Source of the DNA: an uncultured Gammaproteobacteria bacterium
GTDB taxonomy: Bacteria > Pseudomonadota > Gammaproteobacteria > Pseudomonadales > Pseudohongiellaceae
DNA length: 64,000 nucleotides
Assembly (NCBI GenBank): GCA_913060495.1
Contig: CAJXRP010000021.1
Coordinates: 1-64,000, forward strand
Reading direction: 5' to 3'
Shown: positions 44,001-54,000 of the stretch, in pieces
Position numbering within the stretch: position 1 is the stretch's first letter
Layout of the letters: every line of letters starts with the position of its first letter
Position numbers and translations under genes: made by a program
The notes under the pieces: model-generated
Databases searched by the model: none
The model's input: only the letters and a program-made list of their open reading frames with translations
What the model was told of the DNA's origin: nothing

Positions 44001-45132
44001 CGTACTGTTCAAGCTGCTCCCGAGCACTCTCACTTAGCAGCCCACTGCTCTCAGCGAACTGCGCAATAAGAGAGACGTCAATACTGTCTGCGCGCACAGC
44101 CACATTCGTTCCGGAATTCAGTGACGCATAGACATTAAAGGGAGACCAGCGCAGCTCCTTCCAGGACAGGCCCATGTCTGACAACGACAACTCCCAGCCT
44201 TCGCCCGAGGGCTTTCTAAGCAGACCGGCCTTTCCCGACAGATCGCGCAGCGATAGAGAATCAGAGGCGCTGCTGAGCAAGGCGAGAGTATCCAATTCGA
44301 ATTCGGAGGTGAAGTCTGTGAGCTCACCTTGTGCGAAGGTCAGCCAAAAACTGCCGCCGCCAAATAACTCATCAACACTTAGCTCTTCCAATGTTTGACG
44401 ATTGAACAACTCGCTGTAGTCGGCAGAGGGAAGCTTAATGTGCATCTGCCCATCCATTTCGGCTAGCTCATTGCCAGTAACCTCAAACGAGAGCGCCATC
44501 TCGTCTTGTGAACCAGCCAAACTGAGATTAGCGTGCAGATAATGAGTGTCTCCGCGATTCGCGATGGTAGCTAAGCCGTTGCGGAAACTGAGTATCTCAC
44601 CATCAAAGGTGTGCAGATTTATAGCCACGTTGCGCATGCTAAGTTGAGGAATTTGCTGCAGGGATCGGTACAGACTATCCATATCAACTGGACCTGCGTC
44701 ACCCACTGACAGTCCACGCAGCAGCCAGGCACCAGACTCTACTTGATCAAAGTTTATCTCTAGCGATTCGACGACGAAATCTTCCAGCACCCAAGTGCGC
44801 TGCCGGATGCTTTGCGGGATGTCGACTATCACGGTAGCACTTTGCAGAAACAGTGGGGCTTCTCCCGCCACTGCGGCATCATCTGCGACGAGAAGCGTCA
44901 TACCATTCACATGCAGGATGGGATTGAAGCCCTCGAAGTCACCAACCAATGAATCAACAGTTATGGGGATACCACTGCGGGCTAAGACTTGCTCTTCGAA
45001 GAATGAGACATAACCGGAAACGGCCGGCATAAATTGACGACCTGCACTAACGTACGCAGCTACCAGCACCAATGCAACTGCCGTCATTAGTATTAACTGT
45101 TGGCGAACTTTTTTAAGAATTGAACTTAGCAT
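41068..45132 (-). CDS. yhdP: YhdP-family AsmA-like envelope protein
   Basis: A 1354-residue protein with one N-terminal helix (LILMTAVALVLVAAYVSAG) and a very long periplasmic part that is nearly all beta-strand, with the DUF3971-like region in the first half and the AsmA-like end (GDIGIDIEDGRFLQRAGAAGALKLISILNFDAIMRRL, then DRLVISGPSSLYQITGDLNL). E. coli YhdP is about 1266 residues and forms an RBG-like bridge for phospholipid transport to the outer membrane with TamB and YdbH. The gene follows rng by 150 bp in the conserved mre-maf-rng-yhdP order. Confidence 0.92.
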   Translation of the reverse strand: MLSSILKKVRQQLILMTAVALVLVAAYVSAGRQFMPAVSGYVSFFEEQVLARSGIPITVDSLVGDFEGFNPILHVNGMTLLVADDAAVAGEAPLFLQSATVIVDIPQSIRQRTWVLEDFVVESLEINFDQVESGAWLLRGLSVGDAGPVDMDSLYRSLQQIPQLSMRNVAINLHTFDGEILSFRNGLATIANRGDTHYLHANLSLAGSQDEMALSFEVTGNELAEMDGQMHIKLPSADYSELFNRQTLEELSVDELFGGGSFWLTFAQGELTDFTSEFELDTLALLSSASDSLSLRDLSGKAGLLRKPSGEGWELSLSDMGLSWKELRWSPFNVYASLNSGTNVAVRADSIDVSLIAQFAESSGLLSESAREQLEQYAPRGQFENFSLQLPLEENSQEHLLIKTNLNNIDVGSVRGSPQMWGLDGYAEIDYDGASSRAGGFAEVESERFRINIPNLFVSTWDHNYVNGSIGFSLDLNEGMHLRLKSNVVVAETDAVQGRVQFTSIIDRPNEGEPRAEFELLVGALSFDASGRAAYLPDGPKVNQGLADTMQWLNGAILDGMLVNSGAIYRGSTLPDAAAPTKTFQGFYVLGDGELNFSDEWPNLSDVNAFAISDDNNIDIEVQRATSLDVVATSVNGLIRENAEGENWLSIQGKADGATADGLNYLQNAAVGESLKAAFANWQTEGDFSAQIGVEVPLNRPQLQTEVRLDMSLQDNNLLIPDYAIQINELTGPVVFDTRSGVEETVLSGRLFEQIANIQLSSNLVEGNLESIGVSAAGLVTPEQLIAWPMQSQFVKDILASMQGQLAYQANLSIDQTGIADVPNRLVIDSSLLGASLELPHPFTKSVEVELPLKLDMAFSDDEQMIVGSLGSTLSFELEVEQGDIRDGLVFVGEAQGNFESLRDNVSEGLVVLGNMDRFQLEQWSDFLAEFNSDESVSEGMGSTIEFVDIQIENFRFYGEQLSDVNMRIVPQLAQQNWEIALQSSSIAGQVRLPFDVEDYLSLDLQYLRLPGEESDRIGPLSETDIELLLIEDEDPVDVLADIDPRELPRMHFSTNEFRIGDRPYGSWSFTLNPNSEGAEIDDLAFDFRGLRLGLDTAPIEQVENDSADSEAGEPQLIPHFSWRFDGDTHVSALTGVLTADNMADVLTANGYAPSLESSAAEFIADLSWPGSPAFFTAANLSGDIGIDIEDGRFLQRAGAAGALKLISILNFDAIMRRLRFSDDLLRSGLAYDEITGQMSMLDGQVHIEDRLVISGPSSLYQITGDLNLKEESIVGEMYLTLPVSENIPWIGLLTANIPLAVGAYLFDRIFGSQVNSLTSAVYTLEGPWENLEPEFKQAFGSPDRARQAGDVSQ

Positions 45133-45282
45133 GCTCGGATCTTGATACGATTCTCAGTAGATGCCCTACTGCCACATCTAGAAATAGGCCTTCGGACTTC
45201 TGTGCTTCCTACACGGTATAGCGCAGGCTTGCTGAACCGTAACTGAAAGTGAGCTAACGGAAACTCTACAGGCATGGGGCCT

Positions 45283-46764
45283 TCAGCCAGAGAGAACAAC
45301 GTCGAACTGCTCTTGAGTATACATGGGTTCTACCTCAAATTTGACCGTCTTCTCCACTAATTCTTGTAGCTCAGCCAAGGTATCGGACTCCTCGTCAAGT
45401 AATCGATCAACCACCACCTGAGAGGCCATTACCAACAGCACATCGTTTTCATAGGCACGCACCACTCGCAAGATCTCACGGAAGATTTCATAGCAAACCG
45501 TTTCCGCAGATTTTTGCGTACCGCGACCTTCACAAACTGGGCAGGGGCTGTTCAAAATCTGGCCCAAGCTCTCCCTGGTCCGCTTACGTGTCATCTCCAC
45601 AAGGCCGAGTTCCGATATGCCAGTAATCGAAGTACGTGCTGGGTCTCTTTCGAGAGCCTTCCCTAATGCGCGATGGACCTGTCGCTGATGCTCCTCATCC
45701 AGCATATCGATGAAGTCGAGAATAATTATCCCGCCAAGGTTTCGAATACGAAGCTGTCTAGAAATCGAGTTTGCCGCCTCAAGATTCGTTTTCAAGACCG
45801 TCTCGGCGTGATTCTTACTACCAAGAAAGCTACCGGTATTTACATCGATAGTCGTCATTGCCTCAGTCTGATCGATAATCAGATCGCCACCGGACTTCAG
45901 CATCACCTGCCTACCGAGCGCCTTGTTTATCTCATCTTCGATGCCAAATAAATCGAATAGCGGACGATCACCACTATAAGCTTCCAGCTTCGCAGCCGAC
46001 TCGGGAATAAAGTCCTCTAGAAATTGCCGGATCTCTCCAAGTGATTGTTCATTGTCTACACGAATTTTTTCGACCTGCGCTGTGATAAGGTCACGCGTGG
46101 TTCGGATATAAAGCGGCACTTCACCGTATACAGTACTAATCTTATTGGCTCTTTCTATCCGCTGCTTTACCTTTCTCCACAGCCGACGCAGATAACGTAC
46201 GTCTTCGCAGAGCTCCTGCGCGCTACCTCCTTCAGCAGCTGTGCGCACTATGAAACCTCCATGCTCATCCCAAGATTCTTGCCCAAGGCAGTGTTCGAGC
46301 TGATCAAGTAGTCGCTGCCGCTCACCCTCCGACTCGATGCGCTGAGAGATGCCCATGTGCTTGCTTCGCGGTAGGTAGACCAAATTACGAGAGGGCAAGG
46401 TCAACTTAGTAGTTAGACGTGCCCCCTTTGTACTGATCGCATCCTTGGCAACTTGTACGACAATAAATTGCCCTTCACGTAAAAGCTGCTGTATCGATTT
46501 TGGCTGTTCATCTCTAGTCTCGAAGCCATCAGCACCGATAGGCGCTATATCGGATGCATGGATAAATGCAGCCTTCTCTAAACCAATATCGATGAAGGCA
46601 GCCTCCATTCCCGGCATCACGCGGATAACCTTGCCATAGAAGATATCGCCTACGTGACCGCGATGATTGTGACGCTCGATAAAAATTTCTTGCAACAGGC
46701 CATTCTCGATAAGCGCCACTCGAGTTTCCATCGCCGTTACATTGATGAGAATTTCTTCGCTCAT
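45283..46764 (-). CDS. rng: Ribonuclease G
   Basis: A 493-residue endoribonuclease, the usual RNase G length and without the long RNase E C-terminus. The S1 domain is at about residues 35-130, the catalytic acids are in MTTIDVNTGSF and IIILDFIDM, and the zinc-link is CPVCEGRGT near residue 405. It matures the 5' end of 16S rRNA and degrades some mRNAs. It starts three bases after the maf stop, so translation is probably coupled. Confidence 0.97.
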   Translation of the reverse strand: MSEEILINVTAMETRVALIENGLLQEIFIERHNHRGHVGDIFYGKVIRVMPGMEAAFIDIGLEKAAFIHASDIAPIGADGFETRDEQPKSIQQLLREGQFIVVQVAKDAISTKGARLTTKLTLPSRNLVYLPRSKHMGISQRIESEGERQRLLDQLEHCLGQESWDEHGGFIVRTAAEGGSAQELCEDVRYLRRLWRKVKQRIERANKISTVYGEVPLYIRTTRDLITAQVEKIRVDNEQSLGEIRQFLEDFIPESAAKLEAYSGDRPLFDLFGIEDEINKALGRQVMLKSGGDLIIDQTEAMTTIDVNTGSFLGSKNHAETVLKTNLEAANSISRQLRIRNLGGIIILDFIDMLDEEHQRQVHRALGKALERDPARTSITGISELGLVEMTRKRTRESLGQILNSPCPVCEGRGTQKSAETVCYEIFREILRVVRAYENDVLLVMASQVVVDRLLDEESDTLAELQELVEKTVKFEVEPMYTQEQFDVVLSG

Positions 46765-46767
46765 AGC

Positions 46768-47379
46768 CTACTTCATGACCACTGAATTAGTTGATTGCAT
46801 GGGTACAGAAAACTCAGTGAGCAGCTGCGCCGTCTCGAAAAGAGGCAAGCCCATCACACCACTGTAGCTACCGAGTAATTGCTCCACGAATACCGCGCCA
46901 TAACCCTGTATAGCATAGGCTCCTGCCTTGCCTTGAGGTTCGCCGCTTCTGTAGTACTGCTGCGCCTCTGCAACGCTGATCTCACGAAACCTAACTCGCG
47001 ACTCGGACAACACAGTGCGCTGCTTATCTAGCGTAGCCAGGGTTACTGCGGAAAGTACTCGGTGCTCGCGGCCAGAAAGAGTTCGCAGCATGTCGACGGC
47101 ATTTGCCTCATCTAACGGTTTGCCGAGCACATCGGCATCGCAGACAACACTGGTGTCGGCTGCAAGCACTACTGTTTCGTTTGGATCTTTATTGGCACGC
47201 AATGCGATGAGCGCTGAGTCGGCCTTCTCCTGCGCCATACGGGTAACATAGTCATTCGCAGGCTCACCAATTCGAATCGATTCGTCGATGTCCTGACTTC
47301 GAACAGTAAAACGAACACCAATCTGGCTAAGTAGCTCTTGCCGTCTGGCAGAAGCCGAAGCGAGTATGATCGACTCCAT
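46768..47379 (-). CDS. maf: Maf-family nucleoside triphosphate pyrophosphatase
   Basis: A 203-residue protein from ATG 47379. ILASASARRQELLSQIG at residues 4-20 is the family signature, with LAADTSVV and GKAGAYAIQGYGAVFVEQ further on. It hydrolyses non-canonical or methylated NTPs such as m5UTP or dTTP; the YhdE-type subgroup is suggested by its place between mreD and rng. A longer frame from 47448 would overlap mreD and lacks family similarity, so it is not used. Confidence 0.95.
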   Translation of the reverse strand: MESIILASASARRQELLSQIGVRFTVRSQDIDESIRIGEPANDYVTRMAQEKADSALIALRANKDPNETVVLAADTSVVCDADVLGKPLDEANAVDMLRTLSGREHRVLSAVTLATLDKQRTVLSESRVRFREISVAEAQQYYRSGEPQGKAGAYAIQGYGAVFVEQLLGSYSGVMGLPLFETAQLLTEFSVPMQSTNSVVMK

Positions 47380-47390
47380 CCTAAACCCGC

Positions 47391-47879
47391 CTAACGCACA
47401 TCGAAGCTGCGACGAACCTGTCGAAGCAGTTGAAAGAAAGCAGGCCAAATCACAGCACTGGTCAGCGCTGCCATAAGGAACATGAGGTTAGAAGATACAC
47501 TCTGACCAGTCATGATTTGCAGCCAATTGCATAACATCAGATTCAGTCCCACCAGGGCGAGCACCAAGCCACTCTGCTGTACCGTAGAAAACATCCGCAT
47601 GCGTTGGTGTAGGCTAAGGGCTACATACGCGACAACCACAAGTGCCAACGCATTCACACCCAGTGTCGAGCCTTCCAGAACATCTAAGACCATCCCCGCG
47701 GCCCAGGCTGAACCAATACCAACCCGATAGGGCAAGGCCATAGTCCAATAGATCAATACCATGGGCACCCATTCAGGACGGTAGTTCATCGCCCATTCGG
47801 GAAAGGGAACAATCGCCAACAGATAGGCTATAAAGAAACTTAGAAAAATAACCCAGATTGAGTGTGCTCTATTTTGCAT
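47391..47879 (-). CDS. mreD: Rod shape-determining protein MreD
   Basis: A 162-residue inner-membrane protein with about five hydrophobic helices. The typical GIGSAWAAGMVLDVLEGSTLGVNALALVVVAYVALSLHQRMRMF region is present, including the G-LGxxAL pattern. It works with MreC and the RodA-PBP2 complex in cell-wall elongation. It starts 8 bp after mreC. Confidence 0.94.
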   Translation of the reverse strand: MQNRAHSIWVIFLSFFIAYLLAIVPFPEWAMNYRPEWVPMVLIYWTMALPYRVGIGSAWAAGMVLDVLEGSTLGVNALALVVVAYVALSLHQRMRMFSTVQQSGLVLALVGLNLMLCNWLQIMTGQSVSSNLMFLMAALTSAVIWPAFFQLLRQVRRSFDVR

Positions 47880-47887
47880 CGCTCTGC

Positions 47888-48865
47888 CTATTGCACTGCC
47901 GCTTCAGGAGCGGCTGGAGGGTTTTGATCGGCAGTAGTCGATTCCTCGACACTTTCCAAAATAGCTGCTTCGCCAACTTCGGCGCCAGGCAGTTCCAGCT
48001 CCACAATATCTCCAGCTCCGCGCACGCTCGTTTGCGCCTCTTCACTATTAAATACCAACATCACATGGCGCGTGCTATCGAGCTGCGCCAGTGGTCTCGC
48101 TTTGATCGTAGCGAAGTCCTGACCAGGGTCAGCGAACACGCTAACAATTTCAGCAACCGGATAATTCTTTGGATAGACCTGACCCATGCCGGAACTAACC
48201 AATCTATCTCCGGCCTTCATATCTTGAGTCTGGGTTACAAACTCCAACTCCAACTCGGTAGCAGTCGTGCGACTGCCTCTAGCCAAAGCGCGCTCGCCGT
48301 TGCGGTTCACCTCCACAGGCGTCACGTGATGAGAATCAGTAATCAGCAATACCCAGGAGGTAAAGGGAAGCACTTCGTCCACCTGACCCATCAAACCGTT
48401 CGCGTCGAGCAAAGCCTGCCCGACAAATACTCCTTCACGAGCACCTTTATTGATTAAGACCCTCTTCGAATAGGGATCGGGAGATATATTTATAATTTCT
48501 GCGGCCAATACGTCGCCATTGATTCCTCTAGTGGCCTGGTTCAATGCGAGTAGTCGGTTATTCTCGCTAGCTAGACTCTCAAGCAACTGCAGCTCGCGCT
48601 GCGCAATCAATAGATCGGCACGGAGGTCATCATTTTCTTCTAGTAGATCGGTGCGCGAAACAAAAACGTCATCGATCCAGAAAGAGACGCGCGTGGGTAT
48701 ATCCGCGACCCAATAGACAGGCGAGGTGGCATAACCGAGACCATAGCGAATTCGTTCCAGATAGCCAAAGCGCGCATCTGCAACCATGATACAAACGGAG
48801 AAGAATATAAAGGTGAGCGCCCGGTACTCGAGAGCGACACCTTTTATAAACAGAGTCTTATCGAT
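47888..48865 (-). CDS. mreC: Rod shape-determining protein MreC, apparent ATC start
   Basis: A 325-residue MreC when read from ATC at 48865. The first standard start, ATG at 48787, would begin VADARFGYLER and delete the N-terminal membrane helix that MreC needs. The frame continues upstream for 26 codons: DKTLFIKGVALEYR, then the helix ALTFIFFSVCIM, the normal MreC N-terminus. No ATG, GTG or TTG lies between a TGA five codons above and the ATG. GAGGT is nine bases before ATC; CTG at 48853 is a weaker option. The coiled coil is at about 65-100, the two beta-barrels at 125-265, and the C-terminal tail is acidic and disordered. It follows mreB by 144 bp. Confidence 0.93.
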   Translation of the reverse strand: MDKTLFIKGVALEYRALTFIFFSVCIMVADARFGYLERIRYGLGYATSPVYWVADIPTRVSFWIDDVFVSRTDLLEENDDLRADLLIAQRELQLLESLASENNRLLALNQATRGINGDVLAAEIINISPDPYSKRVLINKGAREGVFVGQALLDANGLMGQVDEVLPFTSWVLLITDSHHVTPVEVNRNGERALARGSRTTATELELEFVTQTQDMKAGDRLVSSGMGQVYPKNYPVAEIVSVFADPGQDFATIKARPLAQLDSTRHVMLVFNSEEAQTSVRGAGDIVELELPGAEVGEAAILESVEESTTADQNPPAAPEAAVQ

Positions 48866-49009
48866 GGCTGCTGAACCTCATACTGGAACCTTAGACCTAA
48901 GCGAAGTCTGATTCGAAGGCTAGCTTCAAGACTCCTCTTTAGACCCGACACGGGAAAACCTAGAGTATATCAGCCCCGCAAGGCGTACACGAGGCAACCG
49001 ACGAGAGGT

Positions 49010-50068
<1,059 letters not shown>

Positions 50069-50259
50069 TCAATTTAAAGATTCCATTTCTGGCATGCATT
50101 CTTATTTAAGCGGCATTTGCGCCTAATGATTTAGCGATTGATCGCTTTTATTTCATGCTCGGAACGAATTAATGTGAACCAGCAGCTCTTCTCGCCCTAT
50201 TTGGGGCTGAGATGGGACACTGGCGGGAATCTCCTAAAGTGATTGACCGATTTCTCTTT

Positions 50260-50289
50260 TTGGGAACATCGGCAAAATTCAAGTATAAT
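50260..50289 (+). promoter_or_regulatory. Predicted sigma-70 promoter for gatCAB
   Basis: TTGGGA (50260-50265), 18 bases, then a perfect TATAAT (50284-50289) in the 370-bp gap between mreB and gatC. A transcript would have a leader of roughly 130 bases. An AGCGATTGATCGCT palindrome at 50133-50146 lies on the mreB side; its role is unknown. Confidence 0.55.
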
Positions 50290-50423
50290 CTCGCCTCTTG
50301 CGCGAATAGCAGGCACTCTAGCAATGGCTAGGGCTTTGAGCAAGCGGCAGGATACAAATATTTGAGCCACCGCAAATACTGCAAGTAATTCACTCCCGAC
50401 TCTAAAAAACCCGGAGAATCTTG

Positions 50424-50711
50424 ATGGCTTTGGACAAGACAGAAGTAGAAAAAATTGCCCATTTGGCGCGATTACACATTAGCGAATCTGAAGCCGAAGA
50501 GGTGACCACTCGAATCACCGATATTCTGACGCTTATCGATCAGATGCAATCGGTAGATACTGAGGCTGTCGAGCCATTGGCTCACCCTCTGGATGTAGTT
50601 CAGAGACTACGCGTCGACGAGGTTACCGAAGAGAATCAGCGCGATACTCTCCAGCAACTCGCCCCCGCAAGTGAAGATGGTTTATATCTGGTACCGAAAG
50701 TACTCGATTAA
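50424..50711 (+). CDS. gatC: Asp-tRNA(Asn)/Glu-tRNA(Gln) amidotransferase subunit C
   Basis: A 95-residue GatC. It begins ALDKTEVEKIAHLARLHI, and the conserved PLAHPLDVVQRLRVDEV segment follows at about residues 55-72. GatC stabilises the A-B interface. I choose ATG 50424 because GGAG lies eight bases upstream and the protein then starts normally; the adjacent TTG is less likely. First gene of gatCAB. Confidence 0.96.
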   Translation: MALDKTEVEKIAHLARLHISESEAEEVTTRITDILTLIDQMQSVDTEAVEPLAHPLDVVQRLRVDEVTEENQRDTLQQLAPASEDGLYLVPKVLD

Positions 50712-50774
50712 TCCACAGAGTAACTATCGACACAAACACCTACGCAACTAACTTACCCTAAATGGAATTCGCAA

Positions 50775-52244
50775 ATGATTAATAGTACTGTCGCCGAAAT
50801 TTCCGCCGCTCTCGCAGCGGGCGACATCTCCAGTGTTGAAATTACGCAGGCTTACTTGGATCGCATCGCTGCCCTTAACGGCGATCTCAATGCATTTATT
50901 ACTGTGTGTGAAGATTCTGCTCTGCAACAGGCAAAAGCTGCAGACGACGCGCGCGCGAATGGCGACGACAGCCCCTTACTCGGAATCCCATTGGCGCATA
51001 AAGACATCTTTTGTACCAAGGACGTGCTCACCACTTGCGGCTCGCGCATGCTGCACAACTTTGTCTCGCCTTATAATGCAACCGTCGTAGAACTGTTTAA
51101 CAGCGCCGGCACCGTATTACTAGGTAAGACCAACATGGATGAGTTCGCGATGGGTTCATCCAACGAAACCAGTTACTTTGGTGACGTGAAGAACCCGTGG
51201 AACACTGAATGTGTGCCAGGTGGCTCTTCAGGTGGATCGGCAGCAGCAGTTGCTGCCGACCTCTGTGCCATGGCGACTGGCACTGATACCGGCGGATCTA
51301 TCCGTCAACCCGCAGCATTCTGCGGCGTAACAGGCTTCAAACCTAGCTATGGCAGAGTGTCTCGCTGGGGAATGATCGCCTTCGCCTCGAGCCTGGATCA
51401 GGCCGGCCCAATAACGAAGAGCGCCGAAGACGCTGCTCTAATGCTAAATGTTATGTCCGGTTTGGATAAGAAAGACTCCACTAGCATCGACAGGCCAGTG
51501 GAAGATTTCACTGCCTCTCTCAACCAGCCTTTAAAAGGTCTACGCATCGGCGTTCCGAAACAACATTTCGCGGAAGGCCTCAGCGCGGAGGTAGAACAAG
51601 CAGTTCGTGACGCACTCGCTGAATACGAGAAGCTTGGTGCAATAATCAAGGAGGTGGATCTAACCAATAGCCATCTCTCTGTCTCCGCTTACTACGTTGT
51701 CGCCCCAGCAGAAGCGTCGGCCAACCTCTCGCGTTTCGATGGCGTGCGTTATGGCTACCGCTGCGAGGACCCGGTCGACCTCGAAGACATGTACAAGAGA
51801 ACACGCAGCGAAGGCTTTGGCGAAGAAGTGAAACGGCGCATCATGATCGGCACCTATGCGCTATCTGCAGGTTTCTATGATGCCTATTACCGCAAGGCGC
51901 AGAAGATTCGCCGCCTGATCAAAGACGATTTCGATAGAGCCTTTGAAGAAGTAGACGTAATCATTGGACCAACGTCACCCCACACCGCATTCAAGCTTGG
52001 ATCGAAGAGCGACCCGGTTTCGATGTATCTCGAAGACATCTATACCATCGCGGTCAATCTAGCAGGGCTGCCTGCCGCGTCTATTCCGGTCGGCGTGGCC
52101 AATGGCATGCCCATGGGCATGCAGATCATCGGCAAATACTTTGATGAAGCGAAGATTCTCAATGTAGCTCATCAGTTCCAACAGCACACCGATTGGCATA
52201 AGCAGAAATCATCAGCAATAGCAGCTGCTAACGGGGAGGCATAA
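50775..52244 (+). CDS. gatA: Asp-tRNA(Asn)/Glu-tRNA(Gln) amidotransferase subunit A
   Basis: A 489-residue amidase-signature subunit that releases ammonia from glutamine. The Ser-cisSer-Lys triad is visible: Lys76 in LAHKDIF, the [10 protein letters not shown] block at 149-158 and Ser175 in TDTGGSIR. The length is standard. It lies 63 bp after gatC and 2 bp before gatB, with a GGAGG-type site for gatB near its end. Confidence 0.98.
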   Translation: MINSTVAEISAALAAGDISSVEITQAYLDRIAALNGDLNAFITVCEDSALQQAKAADDARANGDDSPLLGIPLAHKDIFCTKDVLTTCGSRMLHNFVSPYNATVVELFNSAGTVLLGKTNMDEFAMGSSNETSYFGDVKNPWNTECVPGGSSGGSAAAVAADLCAMATGTDTGGSIRQPAAFCGVTGFKPSYGRVSRWGMIAFASSLDQAGPITKSAEDAALMLNVMSGLDKKDSTSIDRPVEDFTASLNQPLKGLRIGVPKQHFAEGLSAEVEQAVRDALAEYEKLGAIIKEVDLTNSHLSVSAYYVVAPAEASANLSRFDGVRYGYRCEDPVDLEDMYKRTRSEGFGEEVKRRIMIGTYALSAGFYDAYYRKAQKIRRLIKDDFDRAFEEVDVIIGPTSPHTAFKLGSKSDPVSMYLEDIYTIAVNLAGLPAASIPVGVANGMPMGMQIIGKYFDEAKILNVAHQFQQHTDWHKQKSSAIAAANGEA

Positions 52245-52246
52245 TC

Positions 52247-53677
52247 ATGGAATGGGAAACAGTTATTGGCTTAGAAGTTCACGTCTCTCTGTCCACAAAG
52301 TCGAAGTTATTCTCCGGTAGCTCCACCGAATTCGGCGCAGAGCCTAACACCCAGGCAAATATTTTCGATTGCGCCCTGCCCGGCACGCTGCCGGTATTCA
52401 ATGAAGAAGCGCTAAGAATGGCAGTTCGTTTTGGCGTTGCGATAGGCGCCGAAATCGGCAAACGATCGGTTTTTGATCGTAAGAACTATTTTTATCCCGA
52501 TCTACCTAAAGGCTACCAAGTGACCCAGCTGGATTTTCCTACTGTGGGCAAGGGAGCACTGACCGTTACTCTCGCCGACGGCAGCGAAAAGGTTATCGGT
52601 GTAACACGCGCACACATCGAAGAGAATGCGGGCAAATCTCTCCATGAAGAATTCCATGGCATGTCTGGAATCGACTTGAACCGTGCAGGAGAACCACTAT
52701 TAGAAATCGTCTCCGAACCGGAAATCACCAGCGCTGAAGAAGCCGTTGCCTACCTGAAAAAGCTACACACCATCATTCGTTATCTAGATATCTCCGATGC
52801 GATCATGGCGCAAGGCTCCATGCGTTGCGATGTTAACGTCTCGATACGCCCTAAGGGTGAGACCGAACTTGGCACTAGGACAGAGATCAAGAACATCAAC
52901 TCATTCCGCTTTGTGGAAAAGGCGATCTACTCCGAAGTAGAGCGCCAACAGGAAATCCTCGAGGACGGCGGCAGGATCATTCAGGAAACCCGGCGCTACA
53001 ACGCCGACAAAGACATAACGACTTCGATGCGCAGCAAGGAAGTAGCCAATGACTACCGCTACTTTCCCGAACCGGATCTACTACCCGTTGTGATTGATGA
53101 CGAGTACATCGCCGCCGTCAAGGCTCAGCTTCCGGAACTTCCAGACGCAAGGAAGGCACGCTTCATGGATGAATATGCACTAAGCAATTACGATGCCGGC
53201 GTCCTAGTTAGCAGCCGAGAAATGGCGGAGTATTATGAAATTGTCGCTAGCAAGAGCGGCGATTCGAAACTCGCAGCGAATTGGGTAAGTCAGGACCTCT
53301 TGGGCATGCTTAACAAAAATAATCTGGAAATTACGGACTCTCCTATTCAGGCTGAACGCCTAGCAACTCTGATTGCGCGCATCAAGGACAGCACCATTTC
53401 CGGCAAGATAGCCAAGACCGTGTTCGAAGCCATGATCACCGAAGCTTCCGACGTCGATGCGATCATCGAGGCTAAGGGTTTAAAGCAGGTTACCGACTCC
53501 GGCGAAATCGAAAAACTGGTGTTAGAGGTTATCGAAAATAATCCAGCGCAGGTACAACAGTACAAGGACGGCAAGGAACAAGTAATCGGTTTTCTAGTCG
53601 GCCAGTGTATGCAGCTATCGAAAGGCAAGGCTAATCCTGGACAGGTTAACGAGTTGCTTAGAGAAAAAATGCAATGA
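52247..53677 (+). CDS. gatB: Asp-tRNA(Asn)/Glu-tRNA(Gln) amidotransferase subunit B
   Basis: A 476-residue GatB, the kinase/amidotransferase subunit that activates the mischarged aminoacyl-tRNA. It begins [21 protein letters not shown] and includes the [40 protein letters not shown] and [12 protein letters not shown] blocks; the C-terminal YqeY-like tail domain is intact and ends [16 protein letters not shown] precedes the ATG. The stop overlaps the start of the following small gene by four bases. Confidence 0.98.
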   Translation: MEWETVIGLEVHVSLSTKSKLFSGSSTEFGAEPNTQANIFDCALPGTLPVFNEEALRMAVRFGVAIGAEIGKRSVFDRKNYFYPDLPKGYQVTQLDFPTVGKGALTVTLADGSEKVIGVTRAHIEENAGKSLHEEFHGMSGIDLNRAGEPLLEIVSEPEITSAEEAVAYLKKLHTIIRYLDISDAIMAQGSMRCDVNVSIRPKGETELGTRTEIKNINSFRFVEKAIYSEVERQQEILEDGGRIIQETRRYNADKDITTSMRSKEVANDYRYFPEPDLLPVVIDDEYIAAVKAQLPELPDARKARFMDEYALSNYDAGVLVSSREMAEYYEIVASKSGDSKLAANWVSQDLLGMLNKNNLEITDSPIQAERLATLIARIKDSTISGKIAKTVFEAMITEASDVDAIIEAKGLKQVTDSGEIEKLVLEVIENNPAQVQQYKDGKEQVIGFLVGQCMQLSKGKANPGQVNELLREKMQ

Positions 53678-54000
53678 AAGAAGAAAAGAAGGTCGGAGCC
53701 CAAAGAACGCAGCAGGCAACGCGAAATGAGGAATGGTCTGACGAGCGCCTAAAGGCTGGCCTCGATGTACTTCCGCCTGAAGGCATGCCCATTGATTATA
53801 ATATTTTGCTACGTGCCTATCGCGGTATGACCGCTGAACTGTTCGCTAGGTTCATTGTGTTCTACACGGATGCAGGTCACGACATAAATGTCAGCCTAGA
53901 AGATGGCAGCACATTTCTAGATCTGGTGTCGCGACATAGGAAATCGAGTGAATACGGGGAAATACTGAAGCAGGCTGGCGCTAGCGGGAAGGCTAGCTAG
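53674..54000 (+). CDS. PA4642-family small protein of unknown function
   Basis: A 108-residue protein. After a charged N-terminus it has [51 protein letters not shown], which matches my memory of the uncharacterised PA4642 family of Pseudomonas and relatives; the segment resembles one ankyrin-like unit. Function unknown. It is translationally coupled to gatB by an ATGA overlap and overlaps the convergent helicase gene by four bases at the other end. Confidence 0.82.
   Translation: MKEEKKVGAQRTQQATRNEEWSDERLKAGLDVLPPEGMPIDYNILLRAYRGMTAELFARFIVFYTDAGHDINVSLEDGSTFLDLVSRHRKSSEYGEILKQAGASGKAS

Noticed and set aside
47858-48457. Open frame of 199 codons antisense to mreC
   Set aside because: It lies fully opposite mreC coding sequence and shows no recognisable domain or signal.
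50133-50146. Palindrome AGCGATTGATCGCT upstream of mreB
   Set aside because: A loop of two bases cannot fold well and I found no second copy in the gap. It could be an operator but evidence is lacking.
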